From CAZIDL01 sp964537825 (GTDB lineage Bacteria; Bacteroidota; Bacteroidia; Flavobacteriales_D; CAYVSK01), in contig CAZIDL010000001.1 of assembly GCA_964537825.1 (NCBI GenBank), forward strand, positions 62,001 to 126,000: a stretch of 64,000 bases of DNA, written 5' to 3'. Below the pieces are notes generated by a model. The model saw nothing but the letters and a program-made list of their open reading frames with translations. It was not told the origin of the DNA and searched no databases. This document shows positions 9,106-17,173 of the stretch, in pieces. Both the position numbers and the translations under genes were made by a program. Numbering within the stretch: position 1 is the stretch's first letter; each line of letters opens with the position of its first letter.

Positions 9106-10050
9106 ATGGGCAAGCGAACATTGGTGATCGGTGCGGCTGGTCAGATCGGGACGGATCTGACGCTGGAACTTCGTTCCCGTAGAGGAGCAGAGAACGTCAT
9201 TGCTTCGGACATCAGGGAACCCTCCTTTTCGGACGAAGGTCCCTTTGAGGAACTCGATGTCCAGGATACGGATGCGCTGGAAAGGGTCCTTGAGAAATAC
9301 GAAGTGGAGGAGGTCTACGATCTTGCCGCCATCCTTTCCGCAACAGCCGAACAGATGCCGCATAAGGCCTGGGAGCTTAATATGAACGGCCTTCTCAATG
9401 TGCTCGAGGCTGCTCGCAAAGGCTCCGTCGATCAGGTATTTTGGCCCAGTTCCATTGCCGTTTTTGGACCGAGCACCCCTAAAAAGGATACACCCCAGCA
9501 TACGGTTATGGAGCCCGCGACGGTCTATGGTATCAGCAAGCTGGCAGGTGAAAGATGGTGTGCTTATTATTACGAACGATACGGGGTGGACGTCAGAAGC
9601 ATTCGTTATCCCGGCCTGATCAGTTACAGGGCTGAACCCGGAGGAGGTACGACCGATTATGCAGTGAACATCTTTCACGAGGCGCTTAAGAACGGGCATT
9701 ACGACTGTTTTCTGGGACCTCGCACAACCCTTCCCATGATGTATATGCCCGATGCGGTCGAAGCCACGATCCGGATCATGGAGGCCCCCTCTGAACAAAT
9801 TCGGGAAAGAGGTAGCTATAACATCTCCGCTTACAGTTTTTCTCCAGAGATATTGTGCAGGGCTATTCAGAAAGAGATCCCTGAGCTTACGGTCGATTAT
9901 CACCCTGACGAAAGGCAGCGCTTAGCGGACAGTTGGCCCGAAAGCATCGACGATAGCCAGGCAAGAAAAGATTGGGGATGGAAAGAACGTTTCCAACTTG
10001 CTGATATGGTGTCAGATATGTTGGATCATTTAAAAATCCCGTCTTCATAA
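9106..10050 (+). CDS. L-threonine 3-dehydrogenase, NAD-dependent epimerase (SDR) type
   Basis: 314 residues. It is an extended short-chain dehydrogenase with the nucleotide-binding GAAGQIG near the start, Asp in the IASDIRE segment that selects NAD, and the catalytic YGISK (Tyr..Lys). The segments PSSIAVFGP, SIRYPGLIS and the GGGTTDYAV loop are characteristic of the non-zinc threonine dehydrogenase described from Flavobacterium. It oxidises L-threonine to 2-amino-3-oxobutyrate, normally cleaved by glycine C-acetyltransferase (kbl), which is not adjacent here. Other NAD-dependent epimerases are the alternative but fit these motifs less well. Confidence 0.9.
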   Translation: MGKRTLVIGAAGQIGTDLTLELRSRRGAENVIASDIREPSFSDEGPFEELDVQDTDALERVLEKYEVEEVYDLAAILSATAEQMPHKAWELNMNGLLNVLEAARKGSVDQVFWPSSIAVFGPSTPKKDTPQHTVMEPATVYGISKLAGERWCAYYYERYGVDVRSIRYPGLISYRAEPGGGTTDYAVNIFHEALKNGHYDCFLGPRTTLPMMYMPDAVEATIRIMEAPSEQIRERGSYNISAYSFSPEILCRAIQKEIPELTVDYHPDERQRLADSWPESIDDSQARKDWGWKERFQLADMVSDMLDHLKIPSS

Positions 10051-10245
10051 GAAACCGATCGGACGCGGATCCCGTATCCTTTAAGAGCAGCTAAAAAAAG
10101 TGGAAGGAAAAACGAGCTTTTGAAGAACAGCTTTTATCGGATCCTCGATTTTCTTGAAGGAAAGAATGAGCCTTTTGGTCTAAAAATTGAGAAATGCTCC
10201 AAGGATCTGCTTAAATTGAAAAAGCTCTATCGGTAACGTGAACCT

Positions 10246-11163
10246 ATGATGAGGACGACGACATCAGTGATCTTTTTTTTATGCCTCCCCTTTCTTGCTC
10301 TGGCCATCGAGGAGCAGGATTTCAAAGTGACCAAGGATGGGGATACCCTCAATCGCGTCGATGAGGACGGACTTAAACAAGGGTATTGGAAGATCACCGG
10401 GAGTATGAAGAACGTGCCCGGTTTCGATCCCGATCAGGTCATCGAAGAAGGACGCTACAAGGATAGCCGTAAGACCGGCCTTTGGAAAAAGTATTATCCC
10501 AACGGGAACCTGAAGAGCAAGATCACTTACGTGCGAAGCCGGCCGAAAGGTCCCTACACCCTCTATTACAAGAACGGGAATGTCGAAGAAAAGGGAACCT
10601 GGGAGTTCAACAAGAACGTTGGAGACTTCAAGCGCTACCACGAGAACGGCAAATTGGCCCAGGATTTCCAGTTCAACGATAAAGGGAAAAGTGAAGGCGT
10701 TCAGAAATATTATCACGAGAACGGCCAGTTGGAGGTTAAAGTAAAGAAGAAGAACGGCAAGGAGGACGGAACGATGAAACGCTATTACAAGAACGGAGAG
10801 CTCAAGGAAAAGAAAGTCTTTAACGACGGGAAGGTCAAACCTGGATCGGTCAAGAAGTTCGATGACAAAAAGAGCGGGGGACAAAAGGCCGAAGTTGAGA
10901 GCGAAGATCCCGGGAAAGAAGCTACGGTCTCCAAGGATGAAAAGACCCGGTCAGGCGGGGATGAGGACGAAAAGATCACCGAGGGGTATCATACCCTCTA
11001 TAACGATAACAATCAGGTTACCAAGACCGGCTATTTCAAGAACGGGAAGCTCTGGAAAGGGAAATGGCGGAAATACGATGAGAACGGCATCCTCAAAAAG
11101 ATCGAGATCTATCGGAAAGGCCAATACATCGGAGATGGTCCACTTCCGGACGAGAAGGAATGA
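10246..11163 (+). CDS. Secreted MORN_2-repeat (YwqK-like) protein
   Basis: 305 residues. An N-terminal signal peptide (FFLCLPFLALA) is followed by about seven MORN_2-type repeats of roughly 22 residues with the pattern GxWKKYYPNGNLK, GPYTLYYKNGNVE, GDFKRYHENGKL, YYHENGQLE and so on, interrupted at about residues 205-245 by a charged low-complexity linker (Lys, Asp, Glu, Ser) before a final repeat pair. Such proteins are often automatically labelled YwqK-family antitoxins, but with a signal peptide and no toxin next to it I read it as a periplasmic or surface repeat protein of unknown role. It has its own terminator downstream. Confidence 0.87.
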   Translation: MMRTTTSVIFFLCLPFLALAIEEQDFKVTKDGDTLNRVDEDGLKQGYWKITGSMKNVPGFDPDQVIEEGRYKDSRKTGLWKKYYPNGNLKSKITYVRSRPKGPYTLYYKNGNVEEKGTWEFNKNVGDFKRYHENGKLAQDFQFNDKGKSEGVQKYYHENGQLEVKVKKKNGKEDGTMKRYYKNGELKEKKVFNDGKVKPGSVKKFDDKKSGGQKAEVESEDPGKEATVSKDEKTRSGGDEDEKITEGYHTLYNDNNQVTKTGYFKNGKLWKGKWRKYDENGILKKIEIYRKGQYIGDGPLPDEKE

Positions 11164-11193
11164 AAGGTGCTTTTAGCCTCTTGCTCATTTAGT

Positions 11194-11226
11194 AAGCCTG
11201 CGGGGTCTTCCCGCAGGCTTTTTTTA
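11194..11226 (+). terminator. Rho-independent terminator of the MORN-repeat gene
   Basis: Perfect 11-base stem (11194-11204 with 11210-11220), 5-base loop GTCTT, GC-rich core GCCTGCGGG, followed by a run of T to 11225. It lies 31 bases after the stop codon. Confidence 0.93.
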
Positions 11227-11267
11227 TTCCCACAGCCTTACCTTTGGAGGGTATTTCTCAGCAGGTG

Positions 11268-12278
11268 ATGGAACGCGTTCGCAGGAGCATTCTTTCGGTA
11301 TCGGTTCTGGTTATTTTTACACTTGTCGCGGGGTGCGGTCCGGAGAAAGGGAAGGATCGCCAGGAAATGAGCGGAGGTGAAGAAAGTTCCGTTCCTGAGC
11401 TGGATCCTCCTGCTTTCGACGCTGATTCAGCTTATCGGTACATCGAAAAGCAAGTCGCTTTTGGGCCGCGCGTTCCGAACAGTGAGCCGCACCGAAAGTG
11501 CGCGGAGTACCTGGAACGGAAGCTCCGGAACTTCGGTTGGGAGACCCACGTGCAAAAAGGAACGGTCGGAACTTATAACGAAAAGCAGCTTCATATCCGG
11601 AATATTTATGGGCGACTCAACCCAGAGAACCCCGAACGGGTAATGCTTTTTGCTCACTGGGATACGCGCCCCATGGCCGATCGCGGGTCGATCCGTAAGG
11701 ATGAACCCATACCAGGTGCTAACGATGGCGGGAGTGGTGTAGGGGTTCTTTTGGAACTAGCCCGCGTGATGGCTGAGAAACCGCCGAATATCGGGGTTGA
11801 TATCTTCTTTTTCGACGCTGAGGATCAGGGACAGCCTGAATCGACGCCCCGATCTGCCAAGGAACCGGACACGTGGTGCCTTGGGAGCCAGTATTGGGTT
11901 GACAATATGCCGATCCCCGACTACGCTCCGAAATACGGGATCCTCTTGGATATGGTAGGGGATTCGAACGCTGTCTTTCCACAGGAAGGCATATCGAGAC
12001 GTTCTGCCCCCTGGTTGGTCGATCGGGTTTGGAATAAAGCGGCAAAGCTCGGTTATGGAAACCGTTTTATCCCTGATAAGGTTGGGGGCATCACCGATGA
12101 TCATCTTTACGTTCACCGAGAAGCGAAGATCCCCTGTGTGAATATCGTCCATATCGATCCACAGACCGATGATTTTGGTTCTTTTCACCATACCCATAAG
12201 GACGATATGGACATTATTTCAACCCGGCCCTTGAACGCTGTCGGGCACACGCTCCTCGAAGTGCTCTATCGCGAATGA
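11268..12278 (+). CDS. Lipoprotein of the M28 peptidase / glutaminyl-peptide cyclotransferase-like family
   Basis: 336 residues from ATG 11268; an in-frame TTG at 11244 preceded by no clear ribosome site is the other option, although GGAGG at 11246-11250 is the only purine stretch near. A lipobox (TLVAGC) predicts attachment to a membrane on the periplasmic side. The M28 fold shows FAHWDTRP, GANDGGSG, FFFDAEDQG, LLDMVGD and HTHKDDMD, the expected zinc-binding positions. The TDDHLYVHR and final HTHKDD segments resemble animal-type glutaminyl cyclases, which form N-terminal pyroglutamate, more than aminopeptidases. The stop overlaps the polA start by 4 bases (ATGA), so the two are translationally coupled. 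Confidence 0.88.
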   Translation: MERVRRSILSVSVLVIFTLVAGCGPEKGKDRQEMSGGEESSVPELDPPAFDADSAYRYIEKQVAFGPRVPNSEPHRKCAEYLERKLRNFGWETHVQKGTVGTYNEKQLHIRNIYGRLNPENPERVMLFAHWDTRPMADRGSIRKDEPIPGANDGGSGVGVLLELARVMAEKPPNIGVDIFFFDAEDQGQPESTPRSAKEPDTWCLGSQYWVDNMPIPDYAPKYGILLDMVGDSNAVFPQEGISRRSAPWLVDRVWNKAAKLGYGNRFIPDKVGGITDDHLYVHREAKIPCVNIVHIDPQTDDFGSFHHTHKDDMDIISTRPLNAVGHTLLEVLYRE

Positions 12279-15067
12279 ACCAGGATCAGGACAAGCCGCG
12301 CTTATTCCTCCTTGATGCCTATGCTCTTATTTATAGGGCCTATTACGCGTTCATTCGAAATCCACGCTACAATTCGAAGGGGATGAACACATCTGCGATC
12401 TTTGGCTTTACGAACACCCTTAACGAGCTTCTGAGCAAAGAGGACCCGCCTTTTATTGGAGTGGCCTTCGATACGCCTGATACAACGGAACGGGAAGAAG
12501 CTTATGCCGATTATAAGGCAGAACGGGAAGAGATGCCGGAGGATATCGCTCTTTCCATTCCCTACATCCGTTCCCTATTAGAAGCATTCCGGATCCCCGT
12601 TATCGAAAAAGCGGGCTACGAAGCGGACGATGTGATCGGAACCCTTGCCAAAAAAGCTGAGGCCAAAGGCTTCGAGGTCTATATGATGAGTTCGGACAAG
12701 GACCTTGCGCAACTCGTTTCGCCCAATGTTTTCCTCTATAAGCCTTCCTCCAAAGGGAAAGGGGCTGATGTTCTTGGTCCAGAGGAAGTCCGTGAACGCT
12801 TTGGGATCGAACGTCCCGAACAGGTCATCGATATCCTTGCCCTCTGGGGTGATACTGTTGACAATGTGCCGGGTGTGCCAGGAGTAGGAGAGAAAAGGGC
12901 TCGCGAGCTCATCGCTAGGTACGGGGATATGGACCATCTCTATGAAGGGTTGGGTAGTGTTAAAGGGAAAATGCAGGAAAAGCTCCGGGAGCACGAGGAA
13001 CAAGCTTACCTGTGCCGTTCCCTGGTCACGATCCACACCGACCTGGACCTTAGCCTCGATGTGGAAGAACTGAAGCGGCAGGACCCTGACCGTGAGCGCT
13101 TGGGACAGCTCTTTGCCGAACTGGAGTTCAAGGGGCTCAGCGAAAGGATCCTTGGCGAGGCGGTCAGTGCTACGGGGAAAGGGGAGCAGATCGGGCTTTT
13201 CGGAGAGGAGGAACAGGGTCAAGCGGGCAAAGCCTCTGATAGGAACGGTCTATGGGATATAGATAGCGTATCCAATGATTATCGGCTTATCACTGGAGAG
13301 GCGGAGAAAGCGGAGCTTTTAGAGGGTCTGGAAAAAGCGGACCGCTTCGCTTTTGATATGGAGACAAGTGCGACCAACCCCCATTTCGCAAGAGCTGTTG
13401 GTATTGCATTTTCCATCGATCACGGGACCGGTGCCTACCTACCTCTGTCGGAGAATGCTGAAACACGTAAGAAAGAATTGGCCTATTTCAGGGGGCCTCT
13501 GGAAGACCCTTCCATCGAGAAGGTGGGGCATAACATCAAATACGATATTACCGTCCTCCGTTGGGAAGGTATTCAGGTGAAGGGGCGCCTTTTGGATCCT
13601 ATGATCGTACATTATTTGGTGGATCCGGATTCCCGCCACAAGCTGGACCTTCTTGCTGAAAGTTACCTTTCCTACCGTCCCGTTCCGATCGAGGAGCTGA
13701 TCGGAAAGAAGGGAAAGGGGCAAAAGAACATGGCCGATCTCGATCCGAAGGAAATTCACCGCTACGCCTGTGAGGACGCGGATGTATGTCAACAACTCCT
13801 CGATGCCCTCATGCCTGAATTGGAGGAAGTGAAGGGTGTCGAACTCTACGATCGGATCGAAGCTCCGCTGACCGATGTATTGAGCGAAATGGAATATCAG
13901 GGCGTCAAGGTGGACCTCGATGCCCTTGAACGCTTGTCTCAGGATCAAAAAAAGCGCATTGAGAAGCTCGAAGGGGAGATCCAGGAAGAGGCCGGGACCA
14001 GCTTCAACGTAAATTCACCCAAGCAATTGGGGGAGGTGCTCTTCGAAAAGCTGAAGATCGTCGATGATCCCAAGAAGACCCCTTCCGGTCAATATTCGAC
14101 GAGTGAGGATACCCTTGCCGAGTATGCGAACGAACATCCCATTATCCAGAAGATCCTGGATGTCCGTTCCCTGAGCAAGTTGCGTTCGACTTACGTGGAT
14201 GCCCTTCCTGACCTTATCCATCCCTCCACGGGCAGGTTGCATACGATCTACAACCAAGCTGTAGCTGCAACAGGTCGATTGAGTTCTAACGAGCCCAACC
14301 TTCAGAACATCCCGATCCGCACAGAAGAAGGAAAAAAAATACGTAAAGCCTTTGTGCCAAGAGACGAAGAGCATCGCTTGTTCGCTGCTGACTATTCGCA
14401 GATCGAGCTTCGCATCATGGCGCATCTTAGCAAGGACGCGCATTTGATGAAAGCCTTTCAGAACGGGGAGGACGTTCACGCATCCACAGCTGCTAAGGTA
14501 TATGGGGTGCCCCTGGACAAGGTCAGCGATGAACAACGTAGAAGTGCAAAGACCGTCAATTTCGGCGTTATCTACGGGATCTCCGCCTACGGGTTGGCCC
14601 AACGGATCGGGATCTCCAGAAAAGAGGCCAAACGTACCATCGATACATACTTCGAGCAGTTCCCGGACGTCAAAGCTTATATGGACGATTCCATCGAACG
14701 GGCAAGGACGAATGGATATGTGGAGACCCTGATGGGAAGGCGTCGTTATCTGAATGACATCCGCTCGAACAATTCCGTGGTACGTGGATACGCAGAGCGG
14801 AATGCCATCAACGCACCCATCCAGGGGACAGCGGCTGATATGATCAAGCTTGCAATGGTCCGGATCCAGGAGCGCTTGCGGGAAAAGGGTTCAGAAGATG
14901 TCCACATGCTCCTGCAAGTCCACGACGAATTGGTCTTTGACCTTCCTAGCACTAAGCTCGATGAGGTCGAGCCGCTCGTAGTCGATGAAATGAAGCGCGC
15001 ATTGGCCCTGGATCTTCCGATAGAAGTGGAGACCGGATCGGGAATGGATTGGTTAGAGGCGCACTAA
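12275..15067 (+). CDS. polA: DNA polymerase I
   Basis: 930 residues with all three domains. The 5'-3' exonuclease (about 1-290) contains EADDVIGTLA and the GDTVDNVPGVPGVGEKRA helix-hairpin-helix region. The 3'-5' exonuclease (about 330-520) keeps its acidic residues in FDMETS, NIKYDITVL and CEDADV, so proofreading should be active. The polymerase domain has motif A DYSQIELR (Asp at about 706), motif B RRSAKTVNFGVIYG and motif C QVHDELVF. It replaces RNA primers and fills repair gaps. Its ATG overlaps the stop codon of the M28-type gene, an unusual partner. Confidence 0.98.
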   Translation: MNQDQDKPRLFLLDAYALIYRAYYAFIRNPRYNSKGMNTSAIFGFTNTLNELLSKEDPPFIGVAFDTPDTTEREEAYADYKAEREEMPEDIALSIPYIRSLLEAFRIPVIEKAGYEADDVIGTLAKKAEAKGFEVYMMSSDKDLAQLVSPNVFLYKPSSKGKGADVLGPEEVRERFGIERPEQVIDILALWGDTVDNVPGVPGVGEKRARELIARYGDMDHLYEGLGSVKGKMQEKLREHEEQAYLCRSLVTIHTDLDLSLDVEELKRQDPDRERLGQLFAELEFKGLSERILGEAVSATGKGEQIGLFGEEEQGQAGKASDRNGLWDIDSVSNDYRLITGEAEKAELLEGLEKADRFAFDMETSATNPHFARAVGIAFSIDHGTGAYLPLSENAETRKKELAYFRGPLEDPSIEKVGHNIKYDITVLRWEGIQVKGRLLDPMIVHYLVDPDSRHKLDLLAESYLSYRPVPIEELIGKKGKGQKNMADLDPKEIHRYACEDADVCQQLLDALMPELEEVKGVELYDRIEAPLTDVLSEMEYQGVKVDLDALERLSQDQKKRIEKLEGEIQEEAGTSFNVNSPKQLGEVLFEKLKIVDDPKKTPSGQYSTSEDTLAEYANEHPIIQKILDVRSLSKLRSTYVDALPDLIHPSTGRLHTIYNQAVAATGRLSSNEPNLQNIPIRTEEGKKIRKAFVPRDEEHRLFAADYSQIELRIMAHLSKDAHLMKAFQNGEDVHASTAAKVYGVPLDKVSDEQRRSAKTVNFGVIYGISAYGLAQRIGISRKEAKRTIDTYFEQFPDVKAYMDDSIERARTNGYVETLMGRRRYLNDIRSNNSVVRGYAERNAINAPIQGTAADMIKLAMVRIQERLREKGSEDVHMLLQVHDELVFDLPSTKLDEVEPLVVDEMKRALALDLPIEVETGSGMDWLEAH

Positions 15068-15073
15068 CCCTCC

Positions 15074-17173
15074 TCAGCGGACCAAGAGCTTCTTTAGCTT
15101 CGATCCCCCATTTGCTGCTTTGAAATGAAGGAAATAGAGGCCGGGTGAAAGCTCCTGGACGGAGAGTGCGTGGTCGTGAACCTCCCCTTTCCCTTCGAGG
15201 AGGCGTTTACGGATCGTTCGGCCGGTCGCATCCCTTAGGCTTTGTTCCACCGTGCCTTCTCCTTTTACGCGGATCCGAACACGCTTATCGGCTGGATTGG
15301 GATGAACGTCCACAGCAAAGGGGCTTTTCTCCGCTTCCTTTACGGAAAGGACGTTCGCATCGGCGATATTGATATCGTCGATGTAGATGTTATTACCACC
15401 GTCGCTTATGAATTGGAACTTGAAGCGGAGCCCCTCTACATTGTATCCGGCACTCAAGGTCTGTTTCACTCTGAGCGTCTTCCAATCCTGAGGGTCAGGA
15501 TTTTTGTAATAGCCTTTCATCGGCTTTCCGCTCAAAAGATCCGCAACATCGAAGGTCTTTCGAATATCCCACACGCCATTGCAACTCTTTTGGGCGAATA
15601 CTTTTAATTTGCCTTTATTATCGCTGTCGATCTGGCGATAGGCCACTTTGAAGGAAAGGGCCACAGGATCAAGATCGGAAGCGTCGATGGTCTCTGTTAC
15701 CAGTTCATAGTGTCCTCCCTTGGTCGCATAATAATTCTCCAGGATGAACGAAGAATGTCCGGAAGCGCCGGTCCGCTCAGTGTGCGCCCATTCTGTGCCA
15801 TCCGAGGAGGGGAGAGGCATCACTTTTCCTCTTTGAACGGGCTTTCCCTCCATATCTTCTTTATAAGGAGTTCCGGCCCCTTTTGCATCCAAAACCCGAA
15901 TGAAGTCTTTCTCATGCACGGCTAGGGTGTCCTTCCCCTGGCGAACTTCAAGCTCTACGTCATAAAGGCCCGGCTTTTGATAGCTCACTTCAGGCAGTGG
16001 GTCGTTCAAAGCGAAAAAGGGCGTCCCTTTGTGGAAGGTCCATCTCCTTTGTTCGATCCCATGGTAGGATCGATCCTTGAATTGAACCTTTTGACCGGTG
16101 CAAACGATGCGAGGCTCGGCCCTTAGGTCTACCCTGCAGAGTGGGTTCTTTTGGACACCGGTCATCTTTAGGTTCTGCGAAGAAGTGAGCTTCTCAAGGC
16201 CATTGATATTGTTCAGCGCAGTTTTCATACGACCTTTTTGCCCTTTGCTGAACATGTTCTGGCATTGATCATAGCTCATGTAATTCTCGATCTGATCCAC
16301 AACATCCGTGTTAAAAGGGCTTGGGCCTAAGGTGTCCGTAGAACAACTGTTCTGGCTCATCGAACATCCATAGGTCTCCTCCTTTGCGGGCGGGGTATCG
16401 CAGATCCTGTCCCCGTTGGAAGAACAATCGCCGCTGCATCCACCCTGGAAGGTGTGAAAAAGTCCGAGGCAATGCCCCACCTCATGGGTGGCTGTCCTTC
16501 CTTCTGAATCGGATGTTCCGATGGTCCCGAAACGATCGTTACGCATCACCACCCCGTAATCCTCTCCAATGCCCCCCCAGGGGAACTCCGCATAGCCCAG
16601 AAGGGTTCCTTGACCGGAACCCTTTAGCGTATTGGCCAGCCAAATGTTAAAGTATTCGTCCGTTGGCCAGCGGATCAGATCCTTCACCGCATCGTCCGCA
16701 TTGTAAGTAAGGTCTGATCGCGTGCGGGTCACTCCGTTCGTGCAATTCCCGTCAGGACCGTACCTTGCCAACCTTAGGATGATGTCCGGGTCTGAAGCAA
16801 GGCTGTCAAAAACGCTACGCGTGTCCGTAGTGTCGGAATTGTTGCGCGTGAAATCCTCGTTCATTACGCGCATCCCATCCTTGATCTGTTGATAACTGAT
16901 GTTCCCCTTGCCTTCATCGTGGATCACGTGGACCACAACAGGGATGGTATCATTCTGCCCGGCCCGTTGAGCGCTCGATTTATCGATGGTCTTTTGGATC
17001 ATCTTTTCCCAACGCTCTTTCCCCATCTTTTCGATCGTTCGATCAAGCCGTTCATCGGTCCCACACCAGTCACCCTGGGCGTAAGTTCCGGTGAATGGTA
17101 ATAGAAGGAGGAAGAGGAGAAGACCGCTTTGAAGCGTTCTGTAAAGGTCCTCTATATTTGGAAGAGGGCTCAT
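15074..17173 (-). CDS. Secreted M43-type (cytophagalysin-like) metalloprotease with T9SS sorting domain
   Basis: 699 residues. Signal peptide (LLLFLLLLPFTGTYA), a short propeptide with Cys in DWCGTDE that may act as a cysteine switch, then a pappalysin-type M43 catalytic domain with HEVGHCLGLFH (three zinc His and catalytic Glu) and the Met-turn NYMSYDQC. A PKD-like segment (about 365-440), a beta-sandwich region, and a C-terminal type A T9SS sorting domain starting VHPNPADKR and ending KLKKLLVR follow. The protein should be exported by Sec, moved across the outer membrane by T9SS, and released or anchored outside. Its start overlaps the stop of the upstream paralogue by 4 bases. Confidence 0.94.
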   Translation of the reverse strand: MSPLPNIEDLYRTLQSGLLLFLLLLPFTGTYAQGDWCGTDERLDRTIEKMGKERWEKMIQKTIDKSSAQRAGQNDTIPVVVHVIHDEGKGNISYQQIKDGMRVMNEDFTRNNSDTTDTRSVFDSLASDPDIILRLARYGPDGNCTNGVTRTRSDLTYNADDAVKDLIRWPTDEYFNIWLANTLKGSGQGTLLGYAEFPWGGIGEDYGVVMRNDRFGTIGTSDSEGRTATHEVGHCLGLFHTFQGGCSGDCSSNGDRICDTPPAKEETYGCSMSQNSCSTDTLGPSPFNTDVVDQIENYMSYDQCQNMFSKGQKGRMKTALNNINGLEKLTSSQNLKMTGVQKNPLCRVDLRAEPRIVCTGQKVQFKDRSYHGIEQRRWTFHKGTPFFALNDPLPEVSYQKPGLYDVELEVRQGKDTLAVHEKDFIRVLDAKGAGTPYKEDMEGKPVQRGKVMPLPSSDGTEWAHTERTGASGHSSFILENYYATKGGHYELVTETIDASDLDPVALSFKVAYRQIDSDNKGKLKVFAQKSCNGVWDIRKTFDVADLLSGKPMKGYYKNPDPQDWKTLRVKQTLSAGYNVEGLRFKFQFISDGGNNIYIDDINIADANVLSVKEAEKSPFAVDVHPNPADKRVRIRVKGEGTVEQSLRDATGRTIRKRLLEGKGEVHDHALSVQELSPGLYFLHFKAANGGSKLKKLLVR

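Noticed and set aside
10246..11163. Toxin-antitoxin system suggested by the YwqK-antitoxin label often given to MORN_2 proteins
   Set aside because: The protein has a signal peptide and no toxin-like gene is next to it; the label is an annotation habit.
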